From Providencia huaxiensis (GTDB taxonomy: Bacteria > Pseudomonadota > Gammaproteobacteria > Enterobacterales > Enterobacteriaceae), in assembly GCF_002843235.3 (NCBI RefSeq), contig NZ_CP031123.2:2108001-2172000 (forward strand): a DNA stretch of 64,000 bases, in the 5' to 3' direction. Positions 50,462-59,427 of this stretch are shown here, one piece after another. The notes below the pieces were generated by a model. The model was not told the DNA's origin. It made no database searches and saw only the letters and a program-made list of their open reading frames with translations. The translations under genes and the position numbers were made by a program. How positions within the stretch are numbered: the stretch's first letter is position 1; each line of letters starts with the position of its first letter.

Positions 50462-51475
50462 ATGATTACCTTTCAAAACATTCAAAAAGTTTATGAAAAA
50501 GATGGGCAGTCTTTAGTTGCATTGCAAGACATTAATTTGCATATCAATAAAGGTGATATCTTTGGGTTTATTGGTTATAGCGGGGCTGGTAAAAGCTCAC
50601 TGATCCGTTTGGTTAATCAATTAGAAAAGCCAACCAGTGGTGCCGTTATTATCAATGGCCAAAATATTGCTGAGCATACCCCAGCAGAAACGCGCTCACA
50701 TAAAAAAAGCATCGGTATGATTTTTCAGCATTTCAATTTGCTAGAAACGAAAACTGTTGCTCAAAATATTGCGATGCCCTTATTACTCTCAGGTGTCAAT
50801 AAACAAGAAATCAATCAGCGAGTTGATAGCATTCTTGAATATGTCGAGCTTAGTGATAAAAAAAACCAATACCCTGGGCAGTTATCTGGTGGGCAAAAGC
50901 AGCGTGTGGGTATTGCGCGTGCTTTGATCAACAACCCACAAATTTTATTATGTGATGAAGCCACTTCAGCACTCGACCCGCAAACAACGCGCTCAATTTT
51001 GCAATTACTAAAAAAGATCAACCAAGAACAGCATATTACTATTTTGCTAGTTACTCACGAAATGGAAGTTATTGAACAAATTTGTAACCGTGTTGCTGTT
51101 ATGGGGTCTGGCAAAATTGTCGAAGAAGGAACTGTACTTGATATTTTTGCCAACCCACGCCATGACACAACCAAGAAATTTGTAGGAACCGTATTAAACG
51201 AAGAAATTCCAGAACGCGTTCTGCATAACTTAGAACATCAACAAGATGTTTATCGTCTTGAATTTTTAGGGGCTTCCGCACAACAACCTGTCGTTAATGA
51301 GTTAATACTCAAAGAAATTGTCAAAATAAATATCTTATTTGCCAATATGAAAGAGATCAGTGGTGTCGTGCTGGGCAGTATGTTTGTCCAATTTATTGGT
51401 GATAAAGAAAAAATTGATGAAGCCGTCTCTTTTCTTCGCCAACGCGGAGTTGCAGTCAATCAGGGGGCACTATGA
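50462..51475 (+). CDS. MetN-like ABC transporter ATPase
   Basis: A 337-residue ATPase with Walker A (GYSGAGKSSL, about 38-47), Q-loop, signature LSGGQKQRVGIARAL, Walker B (ILLCDEATSALD) and H-loop (LLVTHEM). The C-terminal 75 residues form an ACT-like NIL domain, as in MetN. It energises import through the MetI-like permease encoded next (4-nt ATGA overlap). The operon context with a monooxygenase and a CMD protein argues for a substrate other than methionine itself, such as a sulfur- or nitrogen-containing derivative. Confidence 0.88.
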   Translation: MITFQNIQKVYEKDGQSLVALQDINLHINKGDIFGFIGYSGAGKSSLIRLVNQLEKPTSGAVIINGQNIAEHTPAETRSHKKSIGMIFQHFNLLETKTVAQNIAMPLLLSGVNKQEINQRVDSILEYVELSDKKNQYPGQLSGGQKQRVGIARALINNPQILLCDEATSALDPQTTRSILQLLKKINQEQHITILLVTHEMEVIEQICNRVAVMGSGKIVEEGTVLDIFANPRHDTTKKFVGTVLNEEIPERVLHNLEHQQDVYRLEFLGASAQQPVVNELILKEIVKINILFANMKEISGVVLGSMFVQFIGDKEKIDEAVSFLRQRGVAVNQGAL

Positions 51476-52140
51476 CACAATTATTCGAAACCGCTTTAAC
51501 GGCGAAACAGTTTTTATTAGCGATGTCAGAAACCTTTACGATGGTCAGCATTGCGCTCGTATTAGGTTCTATATTTGGGATCCTATTAGGTATCGTACTT
51601 GTTGTAACGAGGCCAGAGGGTATTTGGGAAAATAAATGTATTTATCGCATTGTGAACCCGATAATTAATATTATTCGTTCATTGCCTTTTATCATCTTAT
51701 TAGTTGCGATGATCCCCCTTACACGCTTTATGGTAGGAACCTCAATAGGAACAACTGCAGCAATTGTGCCATTAGTGATTTTTATTGCCCCCTATACTGC
51801 ACGTTTAGTTGAAAACTCATTACTCAGTGTACATTCAGGTATTATTGAAGCGGCTGATTCTATGGGAGCAACAAATTGGCAAATTGTTTGGCACTTTATT
51901 CTACCTGAAGCGAAGTCATCATTAATTCTAAGTTTAACCGCTGCCAGCATTACTTTAGTTGGTGCAACCGCAATGGCAGGAGCCGTTGGTGGTGGAGGTG
52001 TCGGTGACTTAGCACTAAACTACGGCTACCAGCGTTTTGATAATGTTGCAATGGCTATCACCGTTGTTACATTAGTAATTATCGTACAAGGCATGCAATT
52101 TATTGGTGACTATTTAGCGAAAAAAGCGCGCTTCCATTAG
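51472..52140 (+). CDS. MetI-like ABC transporter permease
   Basis: A 222-residue membrane protein with about five hydrophobic segments. The EAA-type coupling motif (EAADSMGATNWQIVWHFILPEA, about residues 125-146) and a conserved AGAVGGGGVGDLALNYGYQRFD region match MetI. It overlaps the ATPase gene by 4 nt and is the last gene of the operon, followed by a hairpin terminator. Confidence 0.88.
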   Translation: MTQLFETALTAKQFLLAMSETFTMVSIALVLGSIFGILLGIVLVVTRPEGIWENKCIYRIVNPIINIIRSLPFIILLVAMIPLTRFMVGTSIGTTAAIVPLVIFIAPYTARLVENSLLSVHSGIIEAADSMGATNWQIVWHFILPEAKSSLILSLTAASITLVGATAMAGAVGGGGVGDLALNYGYQRFDNVAMAITVVTLVIIVQGMQFIGDYLAKKARFH

Positions 52141-52554
52141 TCATTAGTTTCGTGGAAAAGGTCGAAAATATATTCGGCCTTCTCTCTTTTACCTTACTTT
52201 ATAAGTGTCGATTATCCCCCTTAAGACTTGTGGCGAGCCCCAACACCATAATTATCGTTAATAGAAAAAATTAACAATAAAACTCACTCTAGTGCTTACT
52301 TATTCATATCTATCAATTTTTTACGTGTTTTAACGCTTTTTTATAGTGAGAAATGCGATAAATAATCAAATTATTTAAATTTATTTATATTATAATCATG
52401 TAGATATATATTTTAATGGATGTTATCCGCTTTTCGCTAAAATAATCTATTCTCAATGTATATTTAGTCGTCTTGCTATTTTGTTGTTTTTGCTTTCTAC
52501 GCGCGCTTTACGATGCATCGTCAGCGTTTTATTCACTTACAGATTAAACTGATT
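52141..52554. other. Gap between ABC permease and nhaP2
   Basis: A 414-bp AT-rich stretch. The first 50 bases hold the operon terminator (52158-52190); the rest presumably holds the nhaP2 promoter. Nothing else is recognisable. Confidence 0.5.
52158..52190 (+). terminator. Terminator of the monooxygenase/ABC operon
   Basis: A 9-bp stem (AAGGTCGAA / TTCGGCCTT, one G-U pair) with a 6-nt loop, followed by CTCTCTTTT. Confidence 0.75.
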
Positions 52555-54279
52555 ATGCCAACTATTGAACAGCTCATTTTATTGATTTCTATACTCATTC
52601 TTTTGGGAATTTTTTCTAGCAAACTGTCCGCTAGGCTCGGTTTACCCATGCTTGTCATGTTTTTATTTGTTGGCATGCTAGCGGGTGAAGATGGGATAGG
52701 TAAGATTACGTTTGATAACGTTAATGTTTCGTATGCCGTTGGCTCTCTCGCGCTTGCTTTAATTTTATTTGATGGGGGTCTACAAACATCAGTAAAATCT
52801 ATTCGTCTAGTTTGGAAACCGTCTTTTACACTAGCAACGCTAGGCGTTCTTGTAACCGCTGGGGTGACTGGTCTCGCGGCTGCTTATATCCTCGACGTCC
52901 CTCTTCTGGAAGGGCTATTACTAGGCGCTATCGTCGGTTCTACCGATGCTGCCGCCGTCTTTTCCTTACTGCGCAACGCGGGGATCTATTTAAATGAACG
53001 CCTGCAATCGACGTTAGAAATAGAAAGCGCAACCAATGACCCGACAGCCATATTCTTAACTGTTGGCTTATTACAACTCTTAATGAATCCACAAGCTTCA
53101 GGTAGTGAATTAATTCTGTTATTTTTTAGCCAAATGGGGATAGGTACAGTTGTTGGCTTAAGTGTTGGCTGGGTTTCAGTCAAAATTATCAATAAGATTA
53201 AACTAATCGCAACTGGGTTGTATCCTGTGCTTGTTGCTGCTTGTGGGTTGCTTTCTTTTGGACTCGCGAGTAATTTAGAAGGTAGTGGCTTCTTATCTAT
53301 TTTTGTTACTGGTGTGGTGATTGGTAACCATCGGTTTGTTTTTCAACGCAATACCTTTTTGTTTCATGATGGATTAGCATGGCTAAGCCAAATTATCATG
53401 TTTGTTATGTTAGGGCTACTTGTCAACCCAAGTTCTCTAATTGAAGTCTGGCTTGAGGGTTTAATTATTGCTCTTGTCTTAACGTTTATCGCAAGGCCAT
53501 TAGCTGTAATACCGGTTCTAAAATTATTTGGTTTCCCTAAACCTGAAATTACATTAATTTCTTGGGTAGGATTACGTGGCTCTGTCCCTATTATTCTCGC
53601 CATTTTCCCATTTATCTATGGTTTACCTAATGCCCATCTGATTTTTGACGTGGTTTTCTTTGTGGTATTAATTTCAGCAACATTACAAGGTTCAACCTTA
53701 CCTTATGTTGCACGTAAATTAAATTTAATGCAGCCACCGCCATTGATCCCTGCAGCAACGTTAGATATTACCGCGGTAGACCAAATAGATGCAGATTTAG
53801 TGGAATATACATTAGGTGAGGATTGCGCTGTAGTAGGTCGTCGATTATCACAACTTGCATTACCTGACCAAACTGTCATTGCTATGATCACGCGAGAAAA
53901 AAGTGTTTTACCGCCAAGGGGGTCAACTACGCTTCATGCTGATGATCATTTATTTGTTGTTCTTAAACCTGAAAATCGTATTTTTCTTGAACATCTATTT
54001 TCAGAAAAAAACATCTCTGAAAACACGCCTATTGAACTACCCGATACCGGGTTAAGTTTAAAAGGAACGACTCGGTTAAATGAGATCCACTCATCTTATG
54101 GTATCCAAATTGATAATGGTGATGAAAGAACCCTTAACCAATTTATTTATGCTTCTATATCGGAACCTTTACAAGATACCGTCATGAAATTAGAACAACT
54201 GCAATTAAAAATTGGAGAAATGATAGGCACACGCATCATAACCGTAATATTAGAACCTATTAAAGCGCAGGAAGGTTAA
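52555..54279 (+). CDS. nhaP2: K+/H+ antiporter NhaP2 (CvrA)
   Basis: A 574-residue CPA1-family antiporter. The N-terminal 390 residues form about 12-13 membrane helices with conserved LFVGMLAGEDGIGKI, LILFDGGLQT, VGSTDAAAVFSLLRNAG and the family motif IESATNDPTAIFLT. The cytoplasmic tail holds a TrkA_C-type domain (about 400-480) and a CorC/HlyC-like end. It exports K+ (and possibly Na+ or Ca2+) in exchange for protons. The ATG at 52555 aligns with the usual N-terminus; an ATG 14 codons earlier adds a basic tail without a ribosome-binding site. Confidence 0.9.
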   Translation: MPTIEQLILLISILILLGIFSSKLSARLGLPMLVMFLFVGMLAGEDGIGKITFDNVNVSYAVGSLALALILFDGGLQTSVKSIRLVWKPSFTLATLGVLVTAGVTGLAAAYILDVPLLEGLLLGAIVGSTDAAAVFSLLRNAGIYLNERLQSTLEIESATNDPTAIFLTVGLLQLLMNPQASGSELILLFFSQMGIGTVVGLSVGWVSVKIINKIKLIATGLYPVLVAACGLLSFGLASNLEGSGFLSIFVTGVVIGNHRFVFQRNTFLFHDGLAWLSQIIMFVMLGLLVNPSSLIEVWLEGLIIALVLTFIARPLAVIPVLKLFGFPKPEITLISWVGLRGSVPIILAIFPFIYGLPNAHLIFDVVFFVVLISATLQGSTLPYVARKLNLMQPPPLIPAATLDITAVDQIDADLVEYTLGEDCAVVGRRLSQLALPDQTVIAMITREKSVLPPRGSTTLHADDHLFVVLKPENRIFLEHLFSEKNISENTPIELPDTGLSLKGTTRLNEIHSSYGIQIDNGDERTLNQFIYASISEPLQDTVMKLEQLQLKIGEMIGTRIITVILEPIKAQEG

Positions 54280-54343
54280 TTACACATAAATGTGCTAGAG
54301 ATAATGACTCTAATGTTAAGTAATAATTAGTTCAAAGATACAA

Positions 54344-54371
54344 AAATAAAAGCCCTTTCGGGCTTTTATTT
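54344..54371 (+). terminator. nhaP2 terminator
   Basis: A perfect 12-bp stem (AAATAAAAGCCC / GGGCTTTTATTT) with a TTTC loop, then TGTTCTTTT. A classic intrinsic terminator. Confidence 0.92.
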
Positions 54372-54515
54372 GTTCTTTTATGAAACCTAGGATAATAATA
54401 GATATTGTCTTATTTAAACTATAAACAGCAAATGTATTTAATTTACGTTCCTAATTTAAACAGGTAAGAATGAGAGCTAATTACGTTTCATTCTGGGACA
54501 ATATGGTTTATTCGG

Positions 54516-54815
54516 CTATATAAGGGTGTATGCAGAACTTTCAAACCCTTTATTAGCTGTGTCCTCATCTACTTGAGTATCCTCTTGTAGGACTTCACTA
54601 AAAAACTCACCCATGTTAACGTCTAAAACTTTTAGCACTCGAACAAGACAGTCTATATCAATACGATTAACACCACGCTCGTAACGAAATAGCTGCTGTT
54701 CACTTATATCTATCTCTTTAGCTAACTGAAAAACAGTAAAGCCTTGAGCTCTTCTAAGGGCTTTTATTTTTTGTCCAACTGCACAAGCGACAGGATATTT
54801 CGTGTTCATAAACAT
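54516..54815 (-). CDS. XRE-family regulator, MrpJ-like
   Basis: A 99-residue DNA-binding protein with one helix-turn-helix of the Cro/C1 type (VGQKIKALRRAQGFTVFQLAKEIDISEQQLFRYERGVNRIDIDCLVRVLKVLDVNMGEFF). The SEQQLFRYERGVNRIDID segment is characteristic of the MrpJ-type regulators attached to fimbrial operons of Proteus and relatives, which repress motility when fimbriae are made. No fimbrial gene is in the window, so it is an orphan member. Its upstream side is a long AT-rich gene-free region. A second ATG two codons in is also possible. Confidence 0.78.
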   Translation of the reverse strand: MFMNTKYPVACAVGQKIKALRRAQGFTVFQLAKEIDISEQQLFRYERGVNRIDIDCLVRVLKVLDVNMGEFFSEVLQEDTQVDEDTANKGFESSAYTLI

Positions 54816-55965
54816 TCTCGCTTCAATTTATTATTAAGGAAATAAAAATTAACAGATAATTACCTGCATATTTTATTTTTTATATTTATGTGTATAACAG
54901 TGATAATGCTATAGACGATTCAGCATATATCGGAAAGAATGATATACTACCCTTATAATTAGTTTCAACTAGTCCTAAATTGACATTGCAACTATGTAAC
55001 AAAGTATTTCATGCTATACATTATGCATTTAAAAGCAAAATAACACTTTAAAATCACTCAGTTACACCAAATATGTGTAATTTCATTTGATAGTAATCCA
55101 AAAGACACCCCTCCCCCCTCGGAATATTCATCTAAAAAAGACCCATATGGCCGATGTATAACCTAAAAATAAAGGAAATAAATAGAATTATTTAACACTG
55201 TAACAATATTAATGTTATTGATACAATTTAACATGGTCTGAAATGATAAAACCTGTATTCATGATACTTTTATGTAAAAAATAGTAAAAACAGTCAATTT
55301 TATCTCTAAAACTCTCTAATTTGACAAAATATCAGTACATTAAAAAACCAGCCAGTCTGTTACAATTAGTAAAATACTAAATTTTTAAAGTAGCAAAATA
55401 TGGATTTATTATATTCAAGTACCAAACATAACAAAACCATAACGTTAAGAAAGCTTATTATTCATTTTACTAGATGAATATCACAAAATTATGAAAAATA
55501 ATTTTCATCGACAATGCGTTTTTGATTTAACTGTTTTTTTGTTTTTTGCTGTGTGCAAACTGACGTAAAACTTCAAAAACAAACAAAATCACAGGATTTA
55601 TTGCTATATTATAGTATCTTACATTTACTATATAATAATATTCGTTTATAAAAAATTATATTTACTTTTTCTATCCCACACTCGATATTTATCCTCGCAG
55701 CTTTATTCTCTCATTTATACATAGTGAAATCATTATATTCTATAACGCACCAAATATATCCTGCTAGTACCATATTGAAACTTAGATGTAAGTACTAAAG
55801 GACTTTTATAAGATACATTCTGAATTATTCTGCATATAAAGCGAGTGACGCGATCATTAATTTTTGCCCCTTTATCATGCTACTTAGAGAATGTAACTTA
55901 CAAAACATGTGTATATTCGTTAGATTTAATTTGTAATAAAGTTATGTTTGATTTCTAATGACTTG
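54816..55965. other. AT-rich gene-free region
   Basis: About 1.15 kb without any convincing gene on either strand. It is strongly AT-rich with scattered stop codons in all frames. It must contain the promoter of the MrpJ-like gene and the end of the tRNA-repeat transcript. A 26-codon frame at about 55400 lacks a ribosome-binding site. The composition suggests H-NS-bound or decayed foreign DNA. Confidence 0.5.
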
Positions 55966-55967
55966 AG

Positions 55968-56626
55968 ATGGTGGGTCGTGCAGGATTTAAATTCTGCGAA
56001 TTTAGCCTTCGGCCTGAACCTGCAACCAGCTTGTCGAGGTATGTCTTAGCGACTGAGTGTTTACTTGATTGGGGATGTATTCGAATTTACGACTTTGAGA
56101 TGATGGGTCGTGCAGGATTTAAATTCTGCGAATTTAGCCTTCGGCCTGAACCTGCAACCAGCTTATCGAGGTATGTCTTAGCGACTGAGTGTTTACTTGA
56201 TTGGGGATGTATTCGAATTTACGACTTTGAGATGGTGGGTCGTGCAGGATTTAAATTCTGCGAATTTAGCCTTCGGCCTGAACCTGCAACCAGCTTATCG
56301 AGGTATGGCTTAGCGACAGAGTATTTACTTGATTGGGGATGTATTCGAATTTTCGACTTTGAGATGGTGGGTCGTGCAGGATTTAAATTCTGCGAATTTA
56401 GCCTTCGGCCTGAACCTGCAACCAGCTTATCGAGGTATGTCTTAGCGACTGAGTATTTACTTGACTGGGGATGTATTCGAATTTACGACTTTGAGATGGT
56501 GGGTCGTGCAGGATTTAAATTCTGCGAATTTAGCCTTCGGCCTGAACTTGCAACCAGCTTGTCGAGGTATGCTTAGCGACTGAGTGTTTACTTGATTGGG
56601 GATGTATTCGAATTTACGACTTTGAG
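55968..56626 (-). repeat. Five tandem units carrying tRNA-Lys 3' ends (rtT-like array)
   Basis: Five direct repeats begin at 55968, 56100, 56232, 56364 and 56496. Their lengths are 132, 132, 132, 132 and 131 bp (the last lacks one T), and they run directly into the tRNA-Lys gene at 56628. In the tRNA's direction of transcription every unit ends with AATCCTGCACGACCCACCA, the last 19 nt of tRNA-Lys including CCA; one unit has a C-to-T change in CCCACCA. Upstream of that, the T-arm is altered to GCAGAATTTAAATCCTGC. Units differ at only a few positions. The same design (tRNA 3' end plus spacer, tandemly repeated after the tRNA) is known from E. coli tyrT. Because 132 is 44 codons, the plus strand is open for 202 codons, but this is judged not to be a gene. 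Confidence 0.93.
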
Positions 56627-56627
56627 A

Positions 56628-56703
56628 TGGTGGGTCGTGCAGGATTCGAACCTGCGACCAATTGATTAAAAGTCAACTGCTCTACCGACTGAGCTAACGA
56701 CCC
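56628..56703 (-). tRNA. tRNA-Lys (TTT), promoter-distal copy
   Basis: A 76-nt tRNA with encoded CCA: acceptor GGGTCGT, D-arm TTAGCTCAGTTGGTAGAGC, anticodon loop CTTTTAA (TTT), T-arm GCAGGTTCGAATCCTGC. It is the last gene of the Val-Val-Val-Lys-Lys operon and abuts the repeat array. Confidence 0.97.
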
Positions 56704-56740
56704 ATCTGGATTACTTCTTTTTACTACTAGAGGCTTTAGA

Positions 56741-56816
56741 TGGTGGGTCGTGCAGGATTCGAACCTGCGACCAATTGATTAAAAGTCAACTGCTCTACCG
56801 ACTGAGCTAACGACCC
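56741..56816 (-). tRNA. tRNA-Lys (TTT)
   Basis: A 76-nt gene identical to the next tRNA-Lys copy, 37 nt upstream of it in the transcript. Anticodon TTT, CCA encoded. Confidence 0.97.
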
Positions 56817-56853
56817 ATCTAAATTTGTGTTTTAATGCGAGTAATGAATGAAG

Positions 56854-56929
56854 TGGTGGGCGATAGCGGGCTCGAACCACTGACCCCCTCCTTGTAAGGG
56901 AGGTGCTCTACCAACTGAGCTAATCGCCC
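56854..56929 (-). tRNA. tRNA-Val (TAC), third copy
   Basis: A 76-nt tRNA: acceptor GGGCGAT, anticodon loop CTTACAA (TAC), CCA encoded. One of three identical copies, matching the valU-valX-valY arrangement next to lysV and gltX in E. coli. Confidence 0.97.
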
Positions 56930-56966
56930 ACTTCATGACTTATACTACCACATTGTAATAAATAAT

Positions 56967-57042
56967 TGGTGGGCGATAGCGGGCTCGAACCACTGACCCC
57001 CTCCTTGTAAGGGAGGTGCTCTACCAACTGAGCTAATCGCCC
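56967..57042 (-). tRNA. tRNA-Val (TAC), second copy
   Basis: A 76-nt tRNA identical to its two neighbours; anticodon TAC, CCA encoded; 26 nt after the first copy. Confidence 0.97.
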
Positions 57043-57068
57043 AATTATTTATCATTCATCGTCAACGG

Positions 57069-57144
57069 TGGTGGGCGATAGCGGGCTCGAACCACTGACC
57101 CCCTCCTTGTAAGGGAGGTGCTCTACCAACTGAGCTAATCGCCC
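57069..57144 (-). tRNA. tRNA-Val (TAC), first copy of the operon
   Basis: A 76-nt tRNA closest to the promoter at 57163-57190. Anticodon TAC, CCA encoded. Confidence 0.97.
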
Positions 57145-57566
57145 CGTCGTCGATGGAGGTGCATTATAGGGATACTGAGTTCTGAGTCAACGCTTTTTCA
57201 ATAGATTTTTTTCGTTCGTTGCAAAAATAATCAAGATGTTTCAATATTCGCCAGAAAAGCCGCCTTTTTAATCAATTACCTATCATTTTCTCGTTATTCT
57301 TTTAAGAAAAAACATAAACTATTTTTAAAGCGTATTTATTTATGTCAAATTTGGCGAAACAAACTAATTTCTTGCCTTCTATTCTGATAACTTGATTGAG
57401 GAATCATTGTAGGATGATAGAATAGATATACATTTTAGCAATGCTTAGACATTTCACTGCTTAGAACATCAAACTCGCCATCAAGTCAATTGTGCCTGTT
57501 TTTAGTCTTCTAAACAGTAAACAGATAAGCGCTTCAAAAACATGTTTTGCAATTAAGGCAATCTCG
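57145..57566. promoter_or_regulatory. tRNA-Val/gltX divergent region
   Basis: A 422-bp gap with the tRNA operon promoter near its left end and the gltX promoter on the right. No further gene is convincing. Confidence 0.6.
57163..57190 (-). promoter_or_regulatory. Promoter of the tRNA-Val/Lys operon
   Basis: On the minus strand TTGACT, a 16-bp spacer and a perfect TATAAT, followed by a GC-rich start (GCACCTCC) as expected for a stringently controlled stable-RNA promoter. It lies 19 nt upstream of the first tRNA-Val. Confidence 0.88.
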
Positions 57567-58988
57567 ATGAGTAAAATCAAAACCCGTTTTGCGCCAAGCC
57601 CAACTGGCTATTTACACGTTGGTGGTGCACGTACCGCTCTGTATTCCTGGTTATTTAGTCGCCACAATCAGGGCGAATTTGTCCTGCGTATTGAAGATAC
57701 TGACTTAGAACGCTCAACTCAGGAAGCTATCGATGCCATTATGGACGGTATGAACTGGTTGAATTTAAATTGGGATGAAGGCCCGTACTATCAGACTAAA
57801 CGCTTTGACCGTTATAATGATGTCATTGACCAAATGTTAGATGCAGGTACCGCTTATCGTTGTTATTGTTCGAAAGAGCGCTTAGAAGCTTTGCGTGAAG
57901 AGCAAATGGCAAATAACGAAAAGCCTCGTTATGATGGCTGCTGCCGTGACCATGCCCACAACCATACACCTGATGAGCCACACGTTGTTCGTTTCCGTAA
58001 CCCACAAGAAGGTTCCGTTATTTTTGACGACAAAATTCGTGGGCCAATTGAATTTAGTAACCAAGAGCTGGACGATTTAATTATTCGTCGTACTGATGGT
58101 TCACCAACTTACAACTTCTGTGTGGTTATTGATGACTGGGATATGGAAATTACCCACGTTATCCGTGGTGAAGACCATATCAACAACACGCCTCGCCAAA
58201 TCAACATTCTAAAAGCATTAGGGGCACCAGTGCCTGTGTATGCTCACGTTTCGATGATCCTAGGTGATGATGGTAAAAAACTGTCAAAACGCCATGGTGC
58301 TGTTAGCGTTATGCAATATCGTGATGATGGTTACTTGCCGCAAGCACTTCTTAACTATTTAGTGCGTTTAGGTTGGTCTCATGGCGACCAAGAGATTTTC
58401 ACTGTTGATGAAATGAAAGAATATTTCAGCCTTGATGCTATCAGTAAATCAGCAAGCGCGTTTAACACTGAAAAACTACAATGGTTAAACCATCATTATA
58501 TCAATACATTACCAGCAGAAGAAGTTGCAACCTATCTTGCATGGCATATTGAACAACAGAATATTGATACCAGCACAGGGCCTCAATTAGTTGATCTAAT
58601 CAAATTACTGGGTGAACGTTGCAAAACATTGAAAGAAATGGCCGAATCTTGCCACTATTTCTACCAAGATTTTGACGAGTTTGATGCAGATGCTGCTAAG
58701 AAACATTTGCGCCCAGTCGCTCGCCAGCCATTAGAAGTGGTAAAAGTTAAGTTAGCTGCGATCACTGATTGGACGGCTGAAAATGTTCACCAAGCTATTG
58801 AAGCGACAGCAGCTGAGTTAGAAGTGGGCATGGGTAAAGTGGGTATGCCTTTACGTGTCGCTGTGACAGGTGCTGGCCAATCTCCAGGCCTAGATGTCAC
58901 TGTTCACGCTATCGGCCAAGCTCGTTCTATCGCTCGTATTGAAAAAGCCTTAGCGTTTATTGCTGAACGTGAAGCTTCTGCTCAATAA
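57567..58988 (+). CDS. gltX: Glutamyl-tRNA synthetase GltX
   Basis: A 473-residue class I synthetase (471 in E. coli) that charges tRNA-Glu. It has the HIGH-type motif [17 protein letters not shown] (about 10-26), a zinc-type CYCSKE...GCCRDH region (about 98-128) and the KMSKS-type motif [11 protein letters not shown] (about 235-245). The ATG at 57567 follows AAGG and gives the canonical N-terminus [14 protein letters not shown]; the longer upstream frame is not conserved. It is divergent from the tRNA operon, as in E. coli. Confidence 0.97.
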   Translation: MSKIKTRFAPSPTGYLHVGGARTALYSWLFSRHNQGEFVLRIEDTDLERSTQEAIDAIMDGMNWLNLNWDEGPYYQTKRFDRYNDVIDQMLDAGTAYRCYCSKERLEALREEQMANNEKPRYDGCCRDHAHNHTPDEPHVVRFRNPQEGSVIFDDKIRGPIEFSNQELDDLIIRRTDGSPTYNFCVVIDDWDMEITHVIRGEDHINNTPRQINILKALGAPVPVYAHVSMILGDDGKKLSKRHGAVSVMQYRDDGYLPQALLNYLVRLGWSHGDQEIFTVDEMKEYFSLDAISKSASAFNTEKLQWLNHHYINTLPAEEVATYLAWHIEQQNIDTSTGPQLVDLIKLLGERCKTLKEMAESCHYFYQDFDEFDADAAKKHLRPVARQPLEVVKVKLAAITDWTAENVHQAIEATAAELEVGMGKVGMPLRVAVTGAGQSPGLDVTVHAIGQARSIARIEKALAFIAEREASAQ

Positions 58989-58996
58989 TTTTAATT

Positions 58997-59024
58997 ATTG
59001 GCCTCCAATTTATTGGGGGCCAAT
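58997..59024 (+). terminator. gltX terminator
   Basis: A 12-bp stem (ATTGGCCTCCAA / TTGGGGGCCAAT, one G-U pair) with a 4-nt loop, 8 nt after the stop, followed by TCTCTG. Confidence 0.75.
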
Positions 59025-59109
59025 TCTCTGCCTCAATCTCCCTTCCCTACTCAGCTGACTGCAAAATGTTCTATATTTCAGCAATTAAACCTAAAACCCG
59101 ATTATTTTA

Positions 59110-59138
59110 TTGACACTCTAACTTAGCTTGAATATGAT
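59110..59138 (+). promoter_or_regulatory. Promoter of the tRNA-Ala operon
   Basis: Perfect TTGACA, a 17-bp spacer and TATGAT, followed by a GC-containing start, 25 nt upstream of the first tRNA-Ala. Confidence 0.85.
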
Positions 59139-59163
59139 GCATCCCGTCCAAAAGATTTTGTTT

Positions 59164-59239
<76 letters not shown>

Positions 59240-59281
59240 TCTAATTCCCTGTTAGGTGGCACAATACAAAACATTTCGATT

Positions 59282-59357
<76 letters not shown>

Positions 59358-59427
59358 ATCACTTAAAGACTAAAAGTCGCTATTCACCCCTTCCATTTTA
59401 AATCAATAATATCTTTTAGATTATGAA

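Noticed and set aside
55968..56576. 202-codon open frame with five 44-residue repeats
   Set aside because: It is antisense to tRNA-derived repeats, has no ribosome-binding site, and its GRAGF-type sequence is a typical tRNA-antisense artefact. Kept only as a low-interest question.
55968..56626. CRISPR array
   Set aside because: Units are 131-132 bp direct repeats with no unique spacers and no cas genes nearby.
57492..57566. 25-codon N-terminal extension of GltX
   Set aside because: Not part of the conserved synthetase; the ATG at 57567 has a ribosome-binding site and gives the canonical [14 protein letters not shown] start.
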